In this document: in pieces, positions 56,666-64,000 of the stretch
Position numbering within the stretch: position 1 is the first letter of the stretch
Layout: every line of letters starts with the position of its first letter
Assembly: GCF_013911755.1 (NCBI RefSeq)
Contig: NZ_JACESP010000002.1
Location: 62,001 to 126,000, forward strand
Direction: 5' to 3'
DNA length: 64,000 bases
Source: Sphingosinicella sp.
GTDB taxonomy: Bacteria > Pseudomonadota > Alphaproteobacteria > Sphingomonadales > Sphingomonadaceae
Translations under genes and position numbers: made by a program
The notes under the pieces: generated by a model
Seen by the model: only the letters and a program-made list of their open reading frames with translations
Database searches by the model: none
What the model was told of the DNA's origin: nothing

Positions 56666-56910
56666 TCGTCGTCGCCGTCTTTCTCGGGCTCAAACAATTG
56701 GACGGGGCTTGCCGGCATGATCGTGGAAATCGCGTGCTTGTAAACGAGCTGCGAATGACCATCACGGCGAAGCAGAACCGAAAAATTATCGAACCAGGTG
56801 ATGACACCCTGCAATTTTACGCCGTTTACGAGAAACATCGTCACCGGCGTCTTGCTCTTACGGACCGCGTTCAGGAACACGTCCTGCAAGTTATTGGCCT
56901 TGTCTGCCAT
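56662..56910 (-). CDS. hfq: RNA chaperone Hfq
   Basis: An 82-residue Sm-like hexameric protein that pairs small RNAs with mRNAs. Sm1 ([21 protein letters not shown], with NGVKLQGVI) and Sm2 ([12 protein letters not shown], with the YKH signature) are intact; the tail is short and acidic (EPEKDGDDD). The ATG at 56910 follows GAGGGGG; a further upstream frame start at 56961 is not supported. The tail lacks the long C-terminal extension of E. coli Hfq, as usual in Alphaproteobacteria. Confidence 0.97.
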   Translation of the reverse strand: MADKANNLQDVFLNAVRKSKTPVTMFLVNGVKLQGVITWFDNFSVLLRRDGHSQLVYKHAISTIMPASPVQLFEPEKDGDDD

Positions 56911-56962
56911 GTCCCCCTCGAATCCTTTTACACTGCGCCCGATTGCCGTAGGCGCGGGCACA

Positions 56963-56991
56963 CTATTTGGGGGTCAGGCGCTTCCCGTCAA
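56963..56991 (-). promoter_or_regulatory. Predicted promoter of hfq
   Basis: On the minus strand TTGACG (56991-56986) and AAATAG (56968-56963) are spaced by 17 bases, giving a leader of about 45 bases. The -35 element overlaps the ntrX stop codon, so hfq may also be reached by readthrough from the ntr genes. Confidence 0.35.
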
Positions 56992-58391
56992 GTGTCGGAA
57001 TTTACTTCATCGTCTGCTTTTCCGGGATCGGAGAGCCCGAGCGCCTTCAGCTTCCGGTGCAGCGCAGAGCGTTCCATGCCGATAAACACCGCCGTTCGCG
57101 AGATGTTTCCGGAAAAACGACGAATTTGGACGCGCAGATATTCGCGTTCGAAGGATTCGCGCGCTTCGCGCAGCGGCGTGCCCATAATCGATCGCACCGC
57201 CTCGTTCGGCATCAATTTTGCCGGTTCGGCGATGATCTCCGACGGCAGCATGTCCACCTCGACACGCTGCGCCCGCTCGGGCGGCGTCAGGATCAGCGTG
57301 CGCTCGATGATGTTCCGCAGCTGGCGGACATTGCCCGGCCAGTCGTACATCTGGAGCGCCGCCATCGCGTCCTCGCTCATCCGGGGCGTCGGAATCCGGC
57401 GCTCCGCCGAGAGCTTGGCAAGGAAATAGTCGGCAAGCTCGCCGATATCCTCGCGGCGCTCCGAAAGCGGCGGCAGGTGCACGGGCACGACGCTGAGGCG
57501 GTAGAACAGGTCTTCGCGGAAGCGCCCGGCGGCGATTTCCCCTGCAAGATCACGCGACGTGCTGCTGACGACGCGCACGTCGACCTTCACGCTCCTCGCC
57601 CCGCCGACGCGCTGGAACATCTGCTCGGTGAGCACGCGCAGAATGCGGGCCTGCGTCGCAAGCGGCATGTCCGCGACCTCGTCGAGGAACAGCGTGCCGC
57701 CATGGGCCTGCTCGAAGAGGCCGATGCGCACGGGCTGGCCGTCCTCCTCGACGCCGAACAGTTCCTCCTCGAAGCGGTCCGGGTGGAGGCGCGCGGCGGC
57801 GACGACCACGAACGCGCCATTTGCGCGCGGCGACCACTGGTGCAGCAGGCGCGCGGCGACTTCCTTGCCGGAGCCCGGCGGGCCGTCGATCAGCACGCGG
57901 CTGCCGGTGGCGGCAACGCGCTTCAGCGTCGCGCGCACGCCGTTGATCAGCGCGGAGGAGCCGGTGAGTTCGCCCTCGATGCCCGCGCGCGTGCGGAGTT
58001 CCTCATTCTCGCGGCGCAGGCGCTCCGCTTCGGTCGCGCGCTCCACGGTGTGGATCAACTGGTCCGCCTGAAACGGCTTCTCGATGAAGTCGTAGGCTCC
58101 GCGCTTGATCGCCGCGACCGCCGTCTCCACGTTGCCGTGGCCTGAGATCATGATGACCGGGAGCCCCGGATTGCGCTGCTTCACGACCTCCAGAAGCTCG
58201 ATCCCGTCGAGCTTCGATCCCTGCAGCCAGATGTCGAGCACCAGCAGGCTCGGCAGGCGTTCGCTGAGCGCGGCGAGCGCACTGTCACTGTCCCCCGCCG
58301 TGCGCGTTTCGTAGCCCTCGTCATCAAGGACACCTGCGATCAGTTCCCGGATATCGGCTTCATCGTCGACGATCAGAATATCAAGCGCCAC
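56988..58391 (-). CDS. ntrX: Response regulator NtrX
   Basis: A 467-residue response regulator paired with NtrY. The receiver domain has acidic residues DDE near residue 8 and the phosphorylation Asp in LLVLDIWLQG. The AAA+ domain (~140-370) has GPPGSGKEVA and LFLDEVADM. A Fis-type HTH ends the protein (ISRTAVFIGMERSALHRKLK). The GAFTGA loop that contacts sigma-54 is absent: the region reads LFGVEEDGQPVRIGLFEQAHGG, so it probably does not activate RpoN directly. GTG was chosen as the start because it gives (M)ALDILIVDDE. Confidence 0.93.
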   Translation of the reverse strand: MALDILIVDDEADIRELIAGVLDDEGYETRTAGDSDSALAALSERLPSLLVLDIWLQGSKLDGIELLEVVKQRNPGLPVIMISGHGNVETAVAAIKRGAYDFIEKPFQADQLIHTVERATEAERLRRENEELRTRAGIEGELTGSSALINGVRATLKRVAATGSRVLIDGPPGSGKEVAARLLHQWSPRANGAFVVVAAARLHPDRFEEELFGVEEDGQPVRIGLFEQAHGGTLFLDEVADMPLATQARILRVLTEQMFQRVGGARSVKVDVRVVSSTSRDLAGEIAAGRFREDLFYRLSVVPVHLPPLSERREDIGELADYFLAKLSAERRIPTPRMSEDAMAALQMYDWPGNVRQLRNIIERTLILTPPERAQRVEVDMLPSEIIAEPAKLMPNEAVRSIMGTPLREARESFEREYLRVQIRRFSGNISRTAVFIGMERSALHRKLKALGLSDPGKADDEVNSDT

Positions 58392-58395
58392 ACAT

Positions 58396-60666
58396 CTACC
58401 TTTGCTGAACTGCGACTTTTTCGGGAACACCCACGTCCTGCGCGGCATGGGCCTGCAGGGCGGCCAGATCGAAACTCATCACCGCGGAGGCGCCGCCGCC
58501 CTCCACGTCACGCAGATCGAGCACGCCATCGTGCTCCTCCACGATTTTCTTGACGATGGCGAGGCCGAGTCCGGTGCCTTTCGCACGCGTCGTCACATAG
58601 GGTTCGGTCAGCCGGTCGCGCTGGCTTGCGGGAAGGCCGATGCCGTTGTCGGTCACCGTCACCACGAGCGTATCGGGCTCGGCGAAGCGCGCGGTGAGCG
58701 CGATGCGGCCCTGCACCTCGCCGTCCTTGCAGCGCGCGGTAACGGATTCGGCCGCGTTCTTGAGGAGGTTGGTGAGCGCCTGCGCGATCTGGCGGCGGTC
58801 GCAGATGAACGCCGGCAATCCGGAGGGCACATCCATCTCATAGTCGAAATCGCTGTGCGCGACCTCCTGAAGGAAGATCGCCTGCCGTGCGATTTCGAGG
58901 AACGATTCCGGCCTGAACACGGGTTTGGGCATCCGCGCGAACGACGAGAATTCGTCGACCATCTGGCGCAGATCACCCACCTGCCGCACGATCGTCTCGG
59001 TCAGGCTGCGGAACGTGTCCGCCCCCTCCTCGATCTTGTTGCCGTAGCGCCGCTGCAGGCGCTCGGCGGAAAGCTGGATCGGCGTCAGCGGGTTCTTGAT
59101 CTCGTGCGCGATGCGCCGCGCCACATCCGCCCACGCCGCGCGCCGCTGGTCGGCAAGCTGCTGTGTGATGTCGTCGAAGGTGATGACATAGCCCTGGCTG
59201 CCCTCCGAAACGCCGCCCATGCGTACGAGCAGCGTCTGCACGTCGTTGCCGCGCGCGATGCGCACCTGCCCGGATGCCTGTCCGGAGGCGCGCGTTTCTT
59301 CCAGAAGTCCCGAAAACTCGGGCACCGCCTCCTCGATGGTCATCCCGCCAAGCGCCTCTTCGGTCATTTCGAGGAGGTCGGCGGCGGAATGGCTGACGAG
59401 GCGGATGTGCCCCTCTTCATCGATGGAGATCACGCCGGCGGAAACGCTGGAGAGCACCGCCTCGGTGAACTGACGCCGCGCATCGAGCTGTTCGTTGGCG
59501 GCAACAAGCGCGCTCGTCTGCGCCTGCAATTGCCGCGTCATGCGGTTGAAGGTGCGCGCCAGCGTGCCGACCTCGTCCGGGCTGTTGCGAACGGGCACGC
59601 GCGCGGCAAGGTCGCCCGCCCCCACCCTCTCGGCGGCGCGCACAAGCCGCCCGATCGGCGCCACCAGCCGGTTGGCGAGCCACAGCGCCGAAAGGATGGC
59701 GGCGGCAAGGATCAGCAGCGCGATCACGAACAGCGCGAGGTTGAACTGCCATTGCAGGCTCTTGGAGCGTGCGAGCAGCGCGTCATACTCGTTCATCGCG
59801 CCCTCCGCCCGCTGCGCGGACTGGAGCACGGCCGGGTCGACGCTGCGGCTGACGTAAACATAGCGTTCGAGCAGCGGATCGATGCGGACGATCGCCTCGA
59901 CGCGGTCCGAAGCGGTCGCGAGCACGCTCGCCCGGCCCGATCGCGCCCGCGCGATATCCGTGGGCAGGATGCGCTGCTCAAGCGGCGCGCCGCTCATGCC
60001 GACAGATGCGTAGATATGGTAATCCTCGCCGTTCAGCGTGAACACGCTCGCCTCGGTGAGGTTGCGGGCGGCGACCTGGAACGCAAGCCCATCGGCAAAG
60101 CCTGCGGAATCGACGCCGTAACTGTTGGCATATTCGTAGACGTCGGTGCCCATCGCCTCGATGTCCGCGACGATGCGCTGCCGGTTTTCGGCGACGTAGG
60201 AATGCGCAACCTGCTCGGCGTTCTCAAGGACGGTGCGGGCGTTGTCCGAGAACCAGAACTGCGTGCCGAACTGGAAGAGCAGCGAGGCGAATACGACGAC
60301 AAGCAACGTCGGGATCGCGGCGATCGCCGAGAAGAGCGCCACCATGCGCACGTGCATCCGCGCGCCGGCAAGCCCGCGCCGCCGGTTCACGCGCAGGATC
60401 ACGAAGCGGCGACCGATCAGCACGAGCAGCGCCATCAGCGGCACGAGGTTCGCAACCAGGAGGATCGTGCGCCCCGAAGGCGTGTTCGCGGCGGTGAAGA
60501 ACGTGTCGGTCAGAGCGAAATAGCTCGCGCATCCTACCGCGACGGCGATCAGCCCCAGCGCGACCTCCAGCCGCGGGTAGAGTTCGACGCGCGAAACCCA
60601 GCGACTTATGCGGCGACGCAGCCTGCGGTGCGGCGATGGCGGCTTGGGGGATGCAGTCGCGGACAT
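58396..60666 (-). CDS. ntrY: Nitrogen-regulation sensor histidine kinase NtrY
   Basis: A 756-residue membrane sensor kinase. About four N-terminal hydrophobic segments enclose a periplasmic sensing region; a HAMP domain (LANRLVAPIGRLVRAAERVG), a PAS-like segment (~400-510), and the HisKA/HATPase domains follow. The phospho-acceptor His is in [23 protein letters not shown]-binding boxes include DNGIGLP and KGTGLGLAIV. It senses nitrogen or redox state and phosphorylates NtrX. The ATG at 60666 has no strong ribosome-binding site. Confidence 0.93.
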   Translation of the reverse strand: MSATASPKPPSPHRRLRRRISRWVSRVELYPRLEVALGLIAVAVGCASYFALTDTFFTAANTPSGRTILLVANLVPLMALLVLIGRRFVILRVNRRRGLAGARMHVRMVALFSAIAAIPTLLVVVFASLLFQFGTQFWFSDNARTVLENAEQVAHSYVAENRQRIVADIEAMGTDVYEYANSYGVDSAGFADGLAFQVAARNLTEASVFTLNGEDYHIYASVGMSGAPLEQRILPTDIARARSGRASVLATASDRVEAIVRIDPLLERYVYVSRSVDPAVLQSAQRAEGAMNEYDALLARSKSLQWQFNLALFVIALLILAAAILSALWLANRLVAPIGRLVRAAERVGAGDLAARVPVRNSPDEVGTLARTFNRMTRQLQAQTSALVAANEQLDARRQFTEAVLSSVSAGVISIDEEGHIRLVSHSAADLLEMTEEALGGMTIEEAVPEFSGLLEETRASGQASGQVRIARGNDVQTLLVRMGGVSEGSQGYVITFDDITQQLADQRRAAWADVARRIAHEIKNPLTPIQLSAERLQRRYGNKIEEGADTFRSLTETIVRQVGDLRQMVDEFSSFARMPKPVFRPESFLEIARQAIFLQEVAHSDFDYEMDVPSGLPAFICDRRQIAQALTNLLKNAAESVTARCKDGEVQGRIALTARFAEPDTLVVTVTDNGIGLPASQRDRLTEPYVTTRAKGTGLGLAIVKKIVEEHDGVLDLRDVEGGGASAVMSFDLAALQAHAAQDVGVPEKVAVQQR

Positions 60667-60745
60667 ATTCAAGTGCAGCTTAACCACTTTGCCTGTTGCC
60701 GCAAATACACAGTTGCTGCACCCCGGTAACGATCCGAAGCTGAAA

Positions 60746-62215
60746 TCAGCCTGAACGACCGACAGGTGGACCCGCAGGACGCAGCGCCACCGCATCGATC
60801 CCGCGATCGTTCAGCTTCTTGCGCAGCGTGTTGCGGTTGATGCCGAGCAGTTTCGCGGCGCGGATCTGGTTTCCGCGCGTCGCGGCAAGGCTGAGCAGCA
60901 GCAGCGGCTTTTCAAGCTCCGCGAGCACCCGTTCGTAAAGGCCGTCGGGCGGCAGCTCGTCGCCGAACGTATCGAAATAGCGCGCAAGGTGCGACTCCAC
61001 GGAGCCCGCAAGCCCGCGGCTGTCGGTTTCCGCGCGCCCGGCAGGCACGCGCTCGCTGCGCAGCGCCTCGTCCACGCTGGCGGCAGAGATGATGTCGGAG
61101 CGTTCGAGCGCCGCGAAGCGCCGCATCAGGTTTTCAAGCTCGCGCACATTGCCCGGCCAGTCGTGCGCCTGCAGGCGAAGGATCGCTTCGGGCTCCAGCG
61201 TCTTTGCCGGCAGCCCTTCCGCTTCGGCGCGGCGCAGGAAGTGCGTTGCAAGCTCGGCGATGTCGTCGACGCGACTTCTGAGCGGGGGCAGGTGCAGCGG
61301 CACCACGTTCAGCCGGTAGAACAGGTCTTCGCGGAAAAGCCCGGCATCGACAAGGCGGCGCAGGTCCTTGTTCGTGGCGGAAACGATGCGGATATCCGCC
61401 TTGATCGGCCGCATTCCGCCGACGGTCGTGAATTCGCCGGACTGGAGCACGCGCAGCAGGCGTGTCTGCGCCTCCATCGGCATGTCGCCGATCTCGTCGA
61501 GGAACAATGTGCCGCCCTGGGCCTGCTCGAAGCGGCCGATCGCGCGGGCCTGCGCGCCTGTGAAGGCCCCGCGTTCGTGTCCGAACAGTTCGGATTCGAT
61601 GAGTTCGCGCGGGATTGCCGCCATGTTCACCGCCACGAACGGTCCCGTTCGCCGGGAACCAAGGTCGTGCAGCGCCTTCGCCACGAGTTCCTTGCCGGTA
61701 CCGGATTCGCCGAGGATAAGCACGGTGAGGTCGGTGGGCACGACGCGCGCGATCGTACGGTACACCTCCTGCATCGCGGACGAGCGCCCTATGAGCGGCA
61801 GGCCGTCCCCTTCATCTTTCGCCGCCGTCTTGCGTGCGGGCGCCTGCGACTGCTCAAGTGCAGCGGAAACAACGGCTGAAAGCTTGTTGATATCGAAGGG
61901 TTTCGGCAAATATTCGAACGCACCGTTCTCGGTCGCGCGCACCGCCGTCGCCAACGTGTTCTGCGCGCTCATCACGATCACGGGAAGGCCGGGGCGGCGC
62001 GCGAGGATGCGCGGCACGGCATCGAGCCCGTCGGCATCGGGCAGCACGACGTCGGTAATCACCGCGTCCCCCACCCCCGCTTCGATCAGTTGCCAGAGGC
62101 CTGCAACCGTGTCCGTGGTGCGGACCTCATGGCCCGCGCGCACGAGCACCTGCCGCACGACCGTGCGGATCGCGGCGTCGTCGTCGGCGACGATGATCGT
62201 TCCCGTGCGGCTCAC
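60746..62215 (-). CDS. ntrC: Nitrogen regulation response regulator NtrC
   Basis: A 489-residue sigma-54-dependent activator. The receiver domain has DDDAA and the phospho-Asp in [11 protein letters not shown]. The AAA+ domain has [15 protein letters not shown] and an intact GAFTGA loop ([15 protein letters not shown]). The C-terminal Fis-type HTH is [20 protein letters not shown]. It activates RpoN promoters, possibly including the small RNA at 14402. The GTG start overlaps the ntrB stop. Confidence 0.96.
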   Translation of the reverse strand: MSRTGTIIVADDDAAIRTVVRQVLVRAGHEVRTTDTVAGLWQLIEAGVGDAVITDVVLPDADGLDAVPRILARRPGLPVIVMSAQNTLATAVRATENGAFEYLPKPFDINKLSAVVSAALEQSQAPARKTAAKDEGDGLPLIGRSSAMQEVYRTIARVVPTDLTVLILGESGTGKELVAKALHDLGSRRTGPFVAVNMAAIPRELIESELFGHERGAFTGAQARAIGRFEQAQGGTLFLDEIGDMPMEAQTRLLRVLQSGEFTTVGGMRPIKADIRIVSATNKDLRRLVDAGLFREDLFYRLNVVPLHLPPLRSRVDDIAELATHFLRRAEAEGLPAKTLEPEAILRLQAHDWPGNVRELENLMRRFAALERSDIISAASVDEALRSERVPAGRAETDSRGLAGSVESHLARYFDTFGDELPPDGLYERVLAELEKPLLLLSLAATRGNQIRAAKLLGINRNTLRKKLNDRGIDAVALRPAGPPVGRSG

Positions 62216-63303
62216 TGGCTGCCCGCCGTCGGCAGCAGCACGCGGAAGATCGTGCGCGGCGGGTTGTTGTGCCGGTCGTACTCGATGAGCCCGCCGTGGT
62301 CGCCCACAAGCTTCGCAACGAGCGCGAGGCCGAGCCCCGTACCGCCGGGCTTCGACGAGACGAACGGATCGAACAGGTGCTCGGCGACGTCCGCCGGCGC
62401 GCCGGGGCCGTCGTCGATCACGCAGACCTCGATGGGCACCGACATGCGCCGCTTGGAGCCCTTCACCGCGACCTTCAGGCCGTGCCGGTAGGCGCTGCGC
62501 AGACGTATCTTGCCTTTGTTCCCCGTCGCTTCGCTCGCATTCTTCACGAGGTTCACGAAAATCTGGATCAGTGCATCGCGGTCCCCGTCCACGTCCGGCA
62601 ACGAGGGGTCGTATTCCTCTTCGAACTCCACGTCGCGCGCGAAGCCGTGCTCTGCGAGGCGGCGCACATGGCCAAGGATCAGGTGGATATTTTCCGGCTG
62701 CCGCTTCAGCGGCCGCGTGTCGGTGAACTCTTCCATCGAATCGATCAACGTGCTGATGCGATCGACCTCGGTGCAGATAAGATCGGTAAGTTCCGGGTCA
62801 CCGTCCTGCGCCAGAAGCTGCGCAGCGCCGCGAATCCCCGAAAGCGGGTTCTTGATCTCGTGCGCCAGCATCGCCGCGACACCCACGGCGGTTTTCGCCG
62901 CGCCCACCTGTTCGCGCTGACGGTTCACCATCGTCGCGGCCGCCCGGCGCTGAAACACCAGCGTCGACCAGCCGGGCGAATCCGGCACGGGTGAAACCAG
63001 CAGGTCGGCCGTGATGCGCCGCCCGCCGATGAATGCGATCTCAAGGTCGTAGGCCGCGAACTCACCGCCGGTGACGACAGCTTCGAACAGCACGGCGCGC
63101 ACGGCGCTGTCCTCGGGGAAGATCGCGCCCCAGCCGCGGTCGACGAGCGCCGGCTCGCTGAGGTTGAACATGTCCTCGGCTGCCGTGTTCATCCGTGCGG
63201 GCGCGCCGTTTGCGTCGATGAGGACAATCGGGATCGGCAGGCTTGCGAGCAGGTCGTCGGCCGATGGCGGCGGAACCAGCGGAACCGCGGGCACAGTGGC
63301 CAT
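62212..63303 (-). CDS. ntrB: Nitrogen regulation sensor histidine kinase NtrB
   Basis: A 363-residue cytosolic kinase/phosphatase of NtrC, controlled by PII. An N-terminal PAS domain ([22 protein letters not shown]) precedes the H-box [19 protein letters not shown] and the ATPase boxes ([26 protein letters not shown]). The ATG at 63303 starts one base after the dus stop. The gene order dus-ntrB-ntrC is the standard one for Alphaproteobacteria. Confidence 0.95.
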   Translation of the reverse strand: MATVPAVPLVPPPSADDLLASLPIPIVLIDANGAPARMNTAAEDMFNLSEPALVDRGWGAIFPEDSAVRAVLFEAVVTGGEFAAYDLEIAFIGGRRITADLLVSPVPDSPGWSTLVFQRRAAATMVNRQREQVGAAKTAVGVAAMLAHEIKNPLSGIRGAAQLLAQDGDPELTDLICTEVDRISTLIDSMEEFTDTRPLKRQPENIHLILGHVRRLAEHGFARDVEFEEEYDPSLPDVDGDRDALIQIFVNLVKNASEATGNKGKIRLRSAYRHGLKVAVKGSKRRMSVPIEVCVIDDGPGAPADVAEHLFDPFVSSKPGGTGLGLALVAKLVGDHGGLIEYDRHNNPPRTIFRVLLPTAGSQ

Positions 63304-63304
63304 G

Positions 63305-64000
63305 TCAGGCGGCCGCCCGGGCAAGCCAGGGCGCATAGAACTCGCGGAGCATGGCCTTGACCCGCACGGGATCGCCGACCTGATTGACGCTGTTTCGGAA
63401 TTCGGCGGAGCCGTGCATCCCCTTGGTGTACCAGCCGATATGCTTGCGCGCGAGGTTGACGCCGGTGTCGGTGCCGTAAAGCTCCAGCATCATCTCGTAC
63501 TGCTCGATGATCAGGTGATACTGCTCCTCGATCGTCGGCGCCTTGAAGCGGTGGTCGCAGAGATCGGCCATCACCTCGCCGAGCAGCCACGGCCGGCCAT
63601 AAGCCCCCCGCCCCACCATCACCGCGTCCGCGCCGGACTGTTCGAGCGCGGTGCGCGCGTCCTCCACCGAGCAGATGTCGCCGTTCACCACCACGGGGAG
63701 CAAAACTGCGTTCTTCACATTGCGGACGAATGCCCAGTCGGCGCTTCCCGAATACATCTGGTTGCGCGTGCGGCCGTGCACCGTGATCATCTTCACGCCG
63801 AGGTCTTCGGCGATGCGTGCAAGCTCGGGCGCATTGAGGCTGCCATGGTCCCAGCCCATGCGCATTTTCAGCGTCACCGGCAGGTCTACGGCCTTCACCG
63901 TCGCCTCGATGAGCGAGGCGGCAAGCTTCAGGTCGCGCATCAGCGAGGAGCCGGCGTGGCCGTTCACGATCTTCTTCACCGGGCAGCCCATGTTGATGTC
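63305..64000 (-). CDS. dusB: tRNA-dihydrouridine synthase DusB, C-terminal part
   Basis: The C-terminal ~231 residues of a flavin-dependent tRNA-dihydrouridine synthase; the N terminus lies beyond the window. The first visible residues complete the family motif [11 protein letters not shown] with the catalytic Cys. Further on are [15 protein letters not shown] and the FMN-phosphate site [14 protein letters not shown]. It is upstream of ntrB by one base, so probably transcribed with it. Confidence 0.95.
   Translation of the reverse strand, partial: DINMGCPVKKIVNGHAGSSLMRDLKLAASLIEATVKAVDLPVTLKMRMGWDHGSLNAPELARIAEDLGVKMITVHGRTRNQMYSGSADWAFVRNVKNAVLLPVVVNGDICSVEDARTALEQSGADAVMVGRGAYGRPWLLGEVMADLCDHRFKAPTIEEQYHLIIEQYEMMLELYGTDTGVNLARKHIGWYTKGMHGSAEFRNSVNQVGDPVRVKAMLREFYAPWLARAAA

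Noticed and set aside
58402-60729. A 775-codon open frame antisense to ntrY
   Set aside because: A shadow frame in high-GC DNA; ntrY has complete kinase motifs on the other strand.

Overview
The window is a dense, GC-rich chromosomal segment from an alphaproteobacterium, most likely a member of the Sphingomonadales. The evidence is the gene order dusB-ntrBC-ntrYX-hfq-hflX-mazG, the rpsB-to-fabZ cluster without any lpx genes, a eukaryotic-type NADP isocitrate dehydrogenase, GTTC-N7-GTTC LexA boxes, and a ribosomal protein L31 without the zinc-binding cysteine pair. No insertion sequence, prophage, CRISPR array or island of foreign composition was seen. About 64 protein genes, one tRNA, one riboswitch and one candidate small RNA can be supported. 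Many neighbours overlap by 1 to 13 bases (ATGA, GTGA, TTGA or TGATG junctions).

Layout. 1-5.4 kb: the alaS tail, a KefB-type antiporter, icd, and the psd-pssA pair that makes phosphatidylethanolamine. 5.3-10 kb: a small single-span membrane protein behind two tandem LexA boxes, an acyl-CoA ligase, a SplB-like radical SAM protein and a VOC protein divided by a third LexA box, moaB, and a family-4-like uracil-DNA glycosylase lacking Fe-S cysteines. 10-16 kb: ETF-ubiquinone oxidoreductase, a TPR protein, ispE, a candidate sigma-54-dependent small RNA, and a CHAD-CYTH gene pair. 16.3-27 kb: rpsB-tsf-pyrH-frr-uppS-cdsA-dxr-rseP-bamA-skp-fabZ. 27-34.6 kb: mobA and a leucine/isovalerate catabolic operon (mccB, hydratase, mccA, ivd, exported RidA) facing a LysR regulator. 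34.5-39.1 kb: a vitamin B12 uptake operon (receptor, binding protein, permease, ATPase) under a cobalamin riboswitch. 39-43 kb: rpmE, a VOC protein, a quinone oxidoreductase, OsmC, pirin, a UPF0114 protein and tRNA-Ser(UGA). 43-52 kb: cell-wall enzymes (MltB-type, RlpA, DD-carboxypeptidase), an M55 peptidase, then tmk-holB-metG-tatD-MBL-retropepsin. 52-56.9 kb: phospholipase D, a truncated hemoglobin behind a perfect FNR-type box, mazG, hflX and hfq. 57-64 kb: ntrX, ntrY, ntrC, ntrB and partial dusB.

How the parts may connect. Isovaleryl-CoA dehydrogenase passes electrons through ETF to the ETF-ubiquinone oxidoreductase encoded here. The NtrBC/NtrYX systems and Hfq lie in the same window as a promoter-to-terminator unit with an excellent sigma-54 core, which suggests a nitrogen-regulated small RNA. 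Two loci with LexA boxes form a small SOS group. The one nearest pssA is a plausible SOS-induced membrane protein, comparable in architecture to the small Caulobacter division inhibitors. All regulatory assignments come from reading sequence by eye and are inferences.
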